From: Panorpa germanica
Taxonomy: Eukaryota > Arthropoda > Insecta > Mecoptera > Panorpidae
Direction: 5' to 3'
Assembly: GCA_963678705.1 (NCBI GenBank)
Contig: OY783216.1
Location: forward strand, 6,758,001-6,822,000
Length of the DNA stretch: 64,000 bases
In this document: in pieces, positions 43,980-55,800 of the stretch
How the letters are laid out: every line of letters begins with the position of its first letter
How positions within the stretch are numbered: the stretch's first letter is position 1
Program-made: the position numbers and the translations under genes
Notes under the pieces: generated by a model
Seen by the model: only the letters and a program-made list of their open reading frames with translations
What the model was told of the DNA's origin: nothing
The model's database searches: none

Positions 43980-46762
43980 ACTTACTCTGTTAGATAAATT
44001 ATTATATTATAAAAAAAATTAGATTGAAAAAAAATATGTCAAATAATAATTATAAAAATTTTATGTATTTTGAAATAATGCATTTGTAGAGTACGAAGAA
44101 ATTGTTTGTGTCAATGTTTGTAGAGCTATTGTTATAATTTTTTGTATTACTATAATTAAAACTAAAAAAGAATTGTTTATAAAACCTCGTTCTTAAACCT
44201 CCATTATTGTTTATCCAATTTTCTAGCTTTTATTTTATTTTGTTGGACCAATTTTATTTATATTTATTGTTTATTATTATATTACACTTTTAAAATATAA
44301 TAAAAATTTAAAACAATTTTAGTGATCGTTAAGAAAATTAAATTTTATTTAAATTTAAATTTTTGTTTTATTTTTAAAAATTTAATCGAAAGTAAGCAAA
44401 CTCTACATTTAGTTACTTTAAAAGATTATTTGTAACAATCATAAGTTTAGGGCCGTGTCTTCAATTCGCTGTTAACTACGGTTATGTTCTAACTAAAGTT
44501 TCCTCTAAAAAATAGATTTTTAGAAAATGGTGTTTTGCAAGGATATGTTCCTACAGTTATGTTGAAACGACTTGAAAATAAATGAGAGCTGAGAAACAAA
44601 CAAATATCAATCAATGAATATAATAAGACTTAGTTAACTGGAATTAAAGAATATATATAAATAATATGTTATACAGTAGCTATGAAAGATAAAGTGCCTG
44701 ATCCGCATGCTACTATATACACAAACTCAACGATAGCGATCAAAGTTTATAATGAATAACACTGACTTTCTTTACATTTACCCCTATTTACTATTACCAG
44801 TAAGTAGCCTTAATAAATCCACTTGTTTTAAAAATAAAACACATCAAAATATATGTATATCGAGATAAGTCAATTAATTTATAAAAATAAATAATAAATT
44901 TTAGATTTTCTTTAAAACTACAAACTTAGAAGGAAAATAAACATTAGTTATCATATTTATTGCTTTATAGTCCTGATGTTTTCAAAGCAAGAGCCGGGGT
45001 CATGAACTGACCCAGCCGGCATGACTATCGTGTACTTGCTCTAGACCCGTTTATGTTATCTGCCTTTGCTTACCATTGCTGCGGGCCACGAAGTCTGTCA
45101 GTTGATTATTGGCCGGTGTTACCAGTTTTTATGCGATAAGACACTTTTGTTAATGTTATAAATTGATGTTAAATGTAAACAGTATTGATGCTTGAAGATA
45201 GTGAATAATTGTAATCGCATCGTGAAGTTTTGTGAAAGTTTAAAAGTGATCAACGACTTTGATTTTTAAGAGGTTTGTTGTATCATTATGTTTTACTGTA
45301 CTGTATATTATTTATCAACATATTTAAGAGTATATTCCATACGAGTTATAAAAGAACCATTATTAATTTTTGGTGTGTAATACCACACCAAATTATTGTA
45401 TAATTACATAATATATTAAAAATAAGTTTTCTTATAATAAAACAATTTTTTTTTTATATTATCTTGAGTTTTTGTTGTATTCGCACCTTGTATTATTGAG
45501 ACCTCATTCTAAAGTAATTTTTGAATCAGTTATAAGTTTTCAATCACAAAATTTGCGTTGAATAACTTATTTCGGTTTCACGTCAATATGCATTCTATCT
45601 AGCCATAATTTACTGAGTTTCATGAGCCCATGGCCATTAGATGCTCCAGTTCGATGTAAGAATTATGACTGGATATAAATGAATTCCAGATGTACAGAAC
45701 AGAACTCAGTAGTAAAACCTAAAAAATCTTCATCTAAAAAAAGTTTAGAAACCCGCTAAACACAAAACGTAAATTCTTGTATTTTTTAACGAAACACTTT
45801 TTACCTAACATTCAAGTAATATTTTACTTAGGCTATTAAGGGTCTTTTTTTATTACTTTATAGCTATTTTTAATTCTTATAAAAGCCTTTGTGTTGATTG
45901 ATTGAAAGTGATGATTTATTTAAAAAAAAGCAGTTAAATAATTAGCACAATACGTTGCATATTAGGTAAAATCGTTTACATAACAGGTAACTTTTGTTAT
46001 ATTAGATAAACCTTGAATATAATATGTAATTGTGTTTAATTGACTGCATACAAGTATATCCCTCACTACAAATGTTATGTCAATGGTTCTACATTATATT
46101 GATAAGTATATTTCTCTATGCTTGCGATATTATTTATATCCTTTTTTTATATTCGTCTATCTATCAAGCATGCGAGCATTGCCCCCTAAGTCTGTATATC
46201 ATTAAACCCGATATAAATTATTTTTTCTAAAAATATTTAAATTTATATTTATAAAACTGGTACCCGGTTATCATCAGCTCGTTTGTTGATTACGTCGATT
46301 ACATTATTTAGATTCGTTTAGTATTTGTATATTTTCGTAAGATTCCGTTATTACTATTTTTAACTATGTATAAATCAGTATTTGAAATTTAGGTTATATT
46401 ATTTTATTAGTATTAATTTTATAGAAAACTGATTTTAAATTTCTATTATTATAATTTGGTATTTACAAAATGATACATTATTTAATAATATTTAAACAGT
46501 ATAGAAAAATAAATATAAAAGATACAGGTTAGCTTATATATTTATATAAATATTCAAAATAAGATAAAATTTTAGTTTCTAAGTTGCCACTAAATCATAA
46601 ACTGAAAAACTATAATCTATTCCAAGATATAATCACTTAGCGAACTCGGAGGCGTAAAGACTTTGTAGTTGATTCAATGAACGAATTTTAATTTATAATG
46701 AATTCGTAATATCATAGTATTGATTATCGTATAAAAATATTAGATTAATATTTTCTATTTCA
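43980..46762. other. Intergenic, upstream of the beta-galactosidase cluster
   Basis: No coding exon or named repeat was seen. The stretch 44990-45250 is clearly less AT-rich than its surroundings. It may hold the promoter and first noncoding exon of beta-galactosidase gene 1, since an acceptor (TTTCTATTTCAG, to 46763) precedes that gene's start codon. The partner donor was not identified with confidence. Confidence 0.4.
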
Positions 46763-46783
46763 GGGGAATTTTAATCAACAATT

Positions 46784-49700
46784 ATGTGGAAGAGCCTCCT
46801 GACGGCTTTAGTATTGTCCCCGTTGCTGAGTAAGGACGCCTCAAATGCGTTGGCTATGACAAGAAATGTACAAATTCCGGTATGTTGACAAATAAAAAAT
46901 TATATCACCTTGACAATCGAAAAATCTTTTGTTTTTACTTTCATGCTAAAATAATAAAAATAATTTAATTTCCATGCCTAAAATAGGGAATGGAAATTGG
47001 CGTGAGAGCAAGAGTAGATAATTCGCCGCAAAAAGAATAATTATAGAAATATATATCCTATAATCTGAACGGAAAAATAAATCTTTTAGAAAACCTAAAG
47101 TAAAGATCAAGATTGATCGCACATACATAGATTATAAATTTAAGCGACAAACAAAAATAAACGATATTTTAGTGACCGTAGTTTTTATAAGGTTATACAA
47201 ATTTGTTACGCATTCAAATATAACGTTTTTGTTAGATATTTATTTCATAATTGGGTTATAAATTGCTATTCCGATAAAACTCTCAACAAATTATATTTAA
47301 ATTTTATCTATTCAAAATATTATTGTTTCCATCTGATTATTTTGTGGTACCAATTATTACAGTATCTTTTGCAAATTTAAAATCTGTTATAATTAAATAA
47401 ACGATAAGCTAATAAGGATGTTTTAATAATTAAAAACGTGATACAAAGATATATGTCCATTCAAATCGGCCTTGTCAAACCGTGATCAACAGAGTATTTT
47501 ACCCAATCCGTGAATGATCCAATTTGTTAAATCATTAGTTTATCGTTTATAGTTGGCAGATATTTATTTTGGTTGCAAGGGTTTTCGCATAGAGCTCCTT
47601 TAAATTGAAAGAAGTATTTTCGTGAAAACATTGTAGAAGAAAATTGTTTTATTTTGCAATAGCAGCGGCTGCTAATTAAATATTCACACCACCTCTCTAT
47701 ACCTTTACCACCATAAACATATGTAAAACAACATTTTTATTCGTCTTGTACAAATCCAGCACGTACTAGAATATGTATACATAACCATCACAGTTTTAAA
47801 CACTCATTTCTAAATTGATATTTGTGGGAATGTTCTTAAAATTAATATTCTCCTCTATTCAAGAATACAAATTAATACCATAACGATTAGATAATGCGAA
47901 GTTTAAGGAATAATAAAAATATAACAATTTGCTTTACAAGAAGAAAGTTAATGTGCCAGTGTTTTTGTTTATTTTTAATAGTTTATGCCCTTATTTCGAA
48001 GTGGATTTTAATGCAAAATATGGCTGAGGTATTAAAAACGTATTTAAATCATTTATTTTAAGATACTATCAAGTGTTTTTAGGAACTCTACAGTAAATAG
48101 TAACATTAATCAAAACAGACTTTCGTGTTGTCTGACATATGTATATACATATGTGTCAAATTTGACACCAACAGTGTAGCCATGTCAGCAATAATAACAG
48201 TTTTAGAAAAGCACTATACAAACAAAGGAAATAAACATTCCATTATATTTTTAATTAATTATAATTCACATATACAGATACAATAATATAGTCTTTCATT
48301 TAAAACAATTTAAAATCATATTATAAATGTATGTCATTAACCAACTAATGATAATTGGGTTGAATCTTTGCTAAAACAATTTTATAAATGATTACGAATA
48401 TAGCCCCATTTCTATCTACCGTTTTAATTTTAATCTGTTTTCTGTTTAATCTGTGATATTGTAATTATTTGATTGTAATAAATAATTATCATTTCAGCAA
48501 AGAACTTTCACTGTGGATTTAAGGAAAAACGTTTTCTTGAAAGATGGACAACCGTTCCGATACGTTTCTGGTTCCTTGCATTATTTCCGTGTCCCTCATC
48601 AGTATTGGCGTGATCGGCTTCGGAAATTCAGAGTTGCTGGTCTGAATGCAGTAGACACGTAAGTTCAAATAATTTAAGCAAGACTGACTTTAGATAGAGT
48701 TATGTTTGCTGCAAAAATATTGAGATAACATCGTTTGGAAAATTGAACAAACAGATAACGCTTACAATTTGTCCTAACTCTTTGTGCTCCTAGTCTTATA
48801 TTTTTCATAAAATGAATATTCAAAATATTCTTCATGTTACAGATATGTGGAATGGAGTTTGCATAATCCAATGCCGAATATTTATACCTGGGAAGGAGAT
48901 GCCAATCTTGTGAAATTTATTGAAATGGCTGCTGAAGAAGATCTTTTGGTAATACTCAGACCAGGGCCTTATATTTGCGCAGAAAGAGATCTAGTAAGTC
49001 ACAGAATGTTTTATAGAAGATTTTCTTTTGCACTTGTAATTAATTTTTTTATCTTAAGGTATTATATAATTAATTTTTAGGGTGGTCATCCTTTTTGGTT
49101 ATTATCTCAATATTACGGTAATGAATCTTCGAAGATAAAACCCAGGACAACAGACCCAAGTTAGTACATTAAATATTTATACATGGTACGTCACGTCCGC
49201 AGATATTCCATCTCTTTTACGCAATAGAGACACATACGAGTGTGTGTGACGTTATTTAATATAAAATATTAGGCTTTATTTCAATCAAACTTGGAATAAA
49301 AATTAAGAATCGATAACATGTATCACACTTGAATTAAAAACCTTCATGGTTGATGTACTTTGATACAAATATGTTTTTTATAAAATGTGTAACAGTAACA
49401 ATGCAATCGCTCAGCCACATACCGCATGACTTGTGTTGTTTTTGTTGCAGTATTATTATGTTTATAATACAAGTATAATAATGACATTTTGCAATTTAAT
49501 ACCCTATTATTCTATTAATAATATTTTTTCTGATTTCTGCAATTTAATACTCTTAATATAAGCTTTTAAAAAAAAATTTTTTTCAACTATTTTTCAGGAT
49601 ATCTTCAGGAAGTGCGTAAATGGTACGCTGTGTTGATGAATAAGATGAGGCCACTTTTGTATGGAAATGGGGGTCCCATTATCATGGTTCAAGTAAGTAA

Positions 49701-51635
49701 TTGAATTTATAATGGTTTTCATTTAAAGTACAATAAAAAAAATATTTTTTAAGGTTGAAAACGAATATGGTAGTTTTGGTTGCGATAGAGTTTACAAAAA
49801 TTGGATGCGGGACGAAACTAAGCAATATACAGGTAACGCCGCTTTACTCTTTACTACAGATGGTGGATGGGACTCACCAGCAAGTTGTGGTAAAATAGAA
49901 GGCGTGTATTTGACCGTAGATTTTGGAACAAGTACGTGTGTCACAATAATATAATGGATTTATTAACTAATCAGCAAAAACGCCTGGTTTAGATGCTACT
50001 ACTTGTACTTGGTTTAGAATAAATATTAAAAATTCTACTTAGGTGCAAATGTTTCCTACGCATGGCGGACAATGCGAAAAATGCAACCACATGGACCATA
50101 CGTAAATTCTGAATTTTATCCGGGCTGGTTATCTCATTGGAATGAGAAAATGGAACGTGTTGGAACAGAAGAAATTATAGACACGTTTAGACAAATGATG
50201 GATAGTTCCGCCAATGTTAATTTCTATGTTTTTTATGGAGGAACCAACTTTGGATTCACTAGTGGTAAAGTTAATAATATATAATGCGAAATATGCAACA
50301 TTGTTGGATTGATCAGCTATTGATCCAATGAACTGGATATTGATTTAAGATTTAAAACAGGAAGTAGTATTTAATGTGAAATTCTTGCAGGTGCCAATTA
50401 CCAATTAAAAAGTGGAACACAATACCAACCCCAATTGACTTCCTATGATTACGATGCGCCTCTTGACGAGGCTGGTGATCCAACATTAAAATATTTTGCT
50501 CTTCGCAATGTTATTTCGGAAGTTAGTAATATTACTTATTACTAATTCATAATTTAAATGTATTACATATTGTGTTATATTTTCACAGTATCTTCCATTA
50601 CCGGATATACCAGTACCTATAGTAAAACCAAAAGGAAGTTACGGTCGAGTAGCTGTGACACCAACTGTTAGTTTATTGTCGCCTGGCAATATTTTGGCGA
50701 GCGACCCTGTGCTTAGCGTAAATCCTCAGACATTTGAAGAATTGTGGCAGTTCAGCGGATTTGTACTATACACAACAACTCTGCCTACAACTCAAAATGA
50801 AAAGTTGGCAATCACCAAGCTTCACGATCGTGCTCATGTATATATCGACAATGTATGTTTTTCTTTTCGTCTATAAAGTTGCGTCTCTATTTAGTAATTT
50901 GTTAATATATGTATAGTAAATTTGCTTGTAGGTTCTGGCTGGTATTTTATATCGCAATAATGATACTAGTATTAAAATTGATGCAAATGAAGGATCTAAG
51001 TTACAAATATTGGTAGAAAATCTTGGCCGCATTAATTTTGGAGAAATAACGAATGAATATAAGGTAATTTAAAGATATACCTACTCGTAATTACATATTA
51101 ATACATTTAATATCATTAGATATGTAAAAGTAATTTTTTTCTTTTTTCTCAGGGCATAGTTGGAAGTGTGAAATGGGGTGACCAAAAGCTAACAAATTGG
51201 GAGAGCACAGGATTTCCTTTGGACAATGTAAAAGAAATAAGATCCACACCATTAGAGGAAGAAGTGTTAGTGCAGACGACTGGTACTTTGATCAATGGAC
51301 CAGTTGTTTATTCGGCGAAATTCGATATAACCGGTGAAATTTTGGACACATACTTAGACACAACGGGGTGGGGAAAGGTAAATACATAAAGGTTTTTGTT
51401 ATACTTATAAATTTATACAATTCATTTTGTTTTATTATTGTGTGACTTCCAGGGTGTGATCTGGATCAATAATTATAACTTAGGCAGATATTGGCCCTCT
51501 GCTGGACCACAAATGACGCTTTATGTACCCGCTGTTTATTTAAAGCAGAATAACAATGAAGTGAAAATTTTAGAGTTAGAAACAGCGAGAGAAGATTTAA
51601 GTGTTAATTTTTCAGATACTGCTATACTAGGTTGA
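46784..51635 (+). CDS. Beta-galactosidase (GH35), cluster copy 1
   Basis: GH35 beta-galactosidases remove terminal beta-galactose; animal relatives act in lysosomes or are secreted. The twelve exons are 46784-46879, 48498-48658, 48843-48993, 49081-49159, 49598-49692, 49754-49931, 50043-50264, 50391-50521, 50589-50852, 50932-51063, 51153-51377 and 51453-51635, giving 638 residues in frame. The first exon encodes a secretion signal ([20 protein letters not shown]). Active-site blocks are intact. These are TYVEW with Tyr87, [10 protein letters not shown] with Glu133, VENEYGS with acid/base Glu198, and VNSEFYPGW with nucleophile Glu277. [15 protein letters not shown] and the C-terminal jelly-roll block [19 protein letters not shown] are also conserved. 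The start codon lies 20 bp inside an exon with an acceptor at 46763, so an upstream noncoding exon is likely. Copies 2 and 3 follow head-to-tail. Confidence 0.95.
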
Positions 51636-52033
51636 TTAGAAAATAAAACTATTTAATGAAAGTATTTTTGAGAAACTATTTTATATAATGTGTTAAACTA
51701 TATTGGGGCTTATTTGTAACAATTTAAAAAATATATAAATATTTAATAATAATATAATAACTATTTCGTTTCACTAAAGATTAAAATTGTGATTCGTGGT
51801 AACATTATATATAAACAAAATCTGGTAATATTTTATCCAAAAAGATTTTAATTTTGCTTAAAATGATTTTTTTCTTTATGATTCATTCTATTAAGTATAA
51901 GTCTAAGTCATTTTATGATGTTAAAATCTTAAAAAGGTAATTGTTTATTCCAATGGCAATAGGTATAATATAACTGAACTTTTTATTGTTGTGAAAAGAG
52001 GCCCACATAGTTTATTTTTAACCTATAGTTCTG
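51636..52033. other. 3' flank of beta-galactosidase copy 1
   Basis: AT-rich, presumed 3' UTR and termination region. No other feature was seen before the MITE. Confidence 0.4.
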
Positions 52034-52672
52034 AATGGGCTTGTGTCCTATGTCTTAATTTCTACAAAAGTGTACTATATATTGATAAAGTGGGTTACTA
52101 GAACCTCAAATGTTCAATTATTTTTTAATAACTCCTTATATGTTAGGAGATATTAACAATTAAAAAAGTTATTTTGTCTCTTTAATTATTAAAGGGATTC
52201 AGCGTTGTACACATTCCAAATGCATGTGACATCACAATCCTTGTGTAAGGTTACCAACCTTACAGCTCATAAATCTCTGCTATATGTATTTATATATCAA
52301 AATATCAAATATTATTTACAGCTATTTCAAGGAATAATAAAATTTAAATATTATGTCTGCCTTAGCAGGGTTAAATAAAGTAAAAACTTATTATTCTTTG
52401 ACTTGACTGGATTGTTTGAGTACTAACAGCTACAAAACATTACCACAACACTGACCTACTCAACAAATAACTGACGTTAAAATGCATTTCACGTCATACA
52501 AATATGACCGACCATTTCTAGCGCTAAAACTACAATTCAAACTTTTAATTGCTATATCTCCGTCAATATTTAGATATTTAATAAAATAGACACGCCAATA
52601 CACATTTATTAACATCAATTTCAACCAACAATTGAAAAATCGACCACTAAAAAATAAGGACACAAGCCCATT
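52034..52672 (-). mobile_element. MITE, AATGGGCTTGTGTCC family, copy 5 (full length)
   Basis: About 639 bp, reversed relative to copy 1, with both ends present. It occupies most of the space between beta-galactosidase copies 1 and 2 and ends about 215 bp before the copy 2 start codon. It may therefore overlap that gene's promoter. Confidence 0.92.
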
Positions 52673-52886
52673 AGACAAAAGTTGTTGAAGATACTTCAAA
52701 TATCAAAGTAGGTGTTTGTTACTGTGTTTTATTTACAGACGTTCATGTAATTTATACAGATTATTATATAAAAGTCAGTTATTGTATTTTCTTTTATTAA
52801 AATTATTAGTTTTGAAATATTACTTCTGTTTTCTTATATCATTTTTATATTGAAATCGTTGTGCATTTTTATATAAAACATACACC

Positions 52887-55800
52887 ATGGTTGTAAATCT
52901 TAAACATACTTTCTTAATTCTCTACGTCATTACCATCATTCTGCTTGTTGCAACATGCATCGCTCAGGTAGGAACATAAAGAAAATATATTAATTTTGAA
53001 GTTTGAAGATTGAACTATTGTGTTTTATCTTAAATTAAAGCAAAGCTGATATTTTAAGGTATGGCGTGCTCTGTACAAAAATGACAACTTCACTATTTCC
53101 AGTGGATACTACAGAAGCTTTTCTGCCCATTATAAAGAATGTAATAAAAACATCATGACGGTTAAGTTGATATTTTTCTTAATTATTATTATGAAATAAG
53201 AATTACAATGGGCTTGTGTCCTCATTTTTTAGTGGTCGATTTTTTAATTGTTGATTGAAATTGATGTTAATAAATGTGTATTGGCGTGTCTATTTTATTA
53301 AATATCTAAATATTGACGGAGATATAGCAATTAAAAATTTGAATTGTAGTTTCAGCGCTAAAAATGGTCGGCCATATTTGTATGACGTGAAATGCATTTT
53401 AACGTCAGTTATTTGTTAAGTAGGCCAGTACTGTGGTAATGTTCTGTAGCTGTTGGTAGTCGAATAATCAAGTCAAATCAAAGAATAATAAGTTTTTTAT
53501 TTTATTTAACCCAGCTAAGGCAGACATAATATTGAAATTTTATTGTTCCTTGAAATAGCTGTAAATAATATTTGATATTTTGATATATAAATACATATAG
53601 CAGAGATTTATGAGCTGTAAGGTTGGTAACCTTACACAATGATTGTGGTGTCACATGCACTTGGAATGTGTACAACGTTGAATCCCTTTATTAATTAAAG
53701 AGACAAAATGACTTTTTTAATTGTTAATATCTCTTAACATATAAAGAGTTATTAAAAAATAATTGAACAATTTCAGGTTCTAGTAACCTACTTTATAAAT
53801 ATATAGTACACTTTCAAAGACATAGGACACAAGCCCATTGGGTTGTGAATTCATTTTTTAGAGATCAATGTTTCATTCTTTATTGGTGTATATTCATGGA
53901 TAAATATCATAAAAAACCGGTGGAACGATACGTAAAGTTTTATGTTTACGCTATATAATATCTACATTTTGTAGTAGCAAATAGCTAATGTGAATAAGCC
54001 AGAATGATGAGATAAATATTCAAATATATTTTGTGTCATTTTTCAGCATTCTATAGAGGTTGATTTTAAGGAAAAGCAATTTTTGATGGACGGAGAACCG
54101 TTTAGGTTCATTGCAGGTTCTCTTCACTATTTTCGGGTTCCTCGTCAGTACTGGAGAGACCGGTTACGGAAGCTAAGAGCAGCTGGTCTTAACGCAGTGT
54201 CTACGTTTGTATTATTGCTAGACCACACACTTTTCTTAATATAATAGATACTAGATAATTGAATTGCAGATGCGTCGAATGGAGTTTTCATAATCCTTTT
54301 CCGGAGCAGTTTAATTGGGAAGGAGATGCGGATCTGAAATATTTTTTAAAAACTGCCGCTGAGGAAGATCTTTTTGTTTTGCTTCAAGTTGGACCATATA
54401 TAAATGCGGATAGAGATTTTGTAATTAATATATTCTACATATGTCTACTGACATACACTCACATTGTTTAAAAATTAGCAGACCTTACTATGGTGTTGCA
54501 TGATATCATTGCATGTGTTTGACAGTTAACTTTTCAATGAAGAATTGTTTTATTCTAATATCTATTGCTAAGTCTAAAAAATAGTCGAAAAGATGCTTTA
54601 GCGCCTGGTTCTTAGGCTAAAACTACAATACAAAAAGAATACCGCTAAATAATAATATAGCCCAGTCATTATAGTAAGTTCACCTCGGAATTCGAGATAT
54701 CCAGCTGTAAGTCTGTAAATACTTGTATATTGACACCCTAAAGTTGACTCAAAACCTACATATGGTAGGGTGTATAAACCATATGTAGGTTTTGAGACAA
54801 CTTTAGGGTGTCAATATACAAGTATTTACAGATTTACAGCTGGGTATCTCGAATTCCGAGATTCTTACCTAATTTAAGCTTAAATGACTGGGCCATAATA
54901 ATTTCATTTCATTTCAAATCAGCAGTTTGCATGTACAGTTATATATTTCAATGAATTATAAAATTACGGATTTATTTACGCGGTATTCTTTTTCTTAACC
55001 TAAGAAAGTGTGTAATTGTATGAATGGCAAAGTGAAAATATTCGACCTCAAACGATGATTAGTAGAAACGCTTATAACTTTAATTACGTGTTTAGGGTGG
55101 TCTTCCCTTTTGGCTCTTAACGCTCTATGATGGAAATGAAAACAATAAAATTAATGTACGATCTACTGATAAAAGTATGTGATTTGTTTTTTGAATAGGG
55201 GTTGTGAATCATAACTTAATTTCTATAAAATAGTAATATATGGATAAAGTTGACTATCAGGACCTCAAGTGTTCAAATATTTATTAGATTTTGTAAGTTA
55301 ATTAAATCCAGGCAACTCATAGGACTTGTCTTTCTCAGTTGGAGACTAATTTCAGAATGACTTATTTTATTAATTACTCTATCCCTATAAATTACCTTTT
55401 TTTAGTTTCATCACACGAATTTAATTGTTGAACTGTCAATTTAAATTTACTTAAATCGATAATTAACCGAAAAACCCCGATAGTGAGATATTTTCATAGA
55501 AGAAACCGATTTATCGAGATGGTAATAAAAAACCTAGGTATTGGTGTGCATAAAAGATGCATAATCAAATGTTAGATATTACTTACAGCTATCTAGAGCA
55601 ACACGTATAAATTTGATAATATAAATATGATATACATGAATAAATGAAATCGATTAGTTATTGTTTTACAGACTTTATTATTAACCTAGTGACGTCAAAA
55701 ACATGATTAAAAATTATATGGTAAAAGCCAAATTTTAAAAAGTTATATCTCCGTCACATTTTGGATATTACCCTCCAAAAAATGAGTTCACAACCCAATT

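Noticed and set aside
48133-48152. Perfect palindrome ACATATGTATATACATATGT in an intron of copy 1
   Set aside because: Short, AT-rich palindromes of this kind are expected by chance in this base composition; no second copy or context supports a function.
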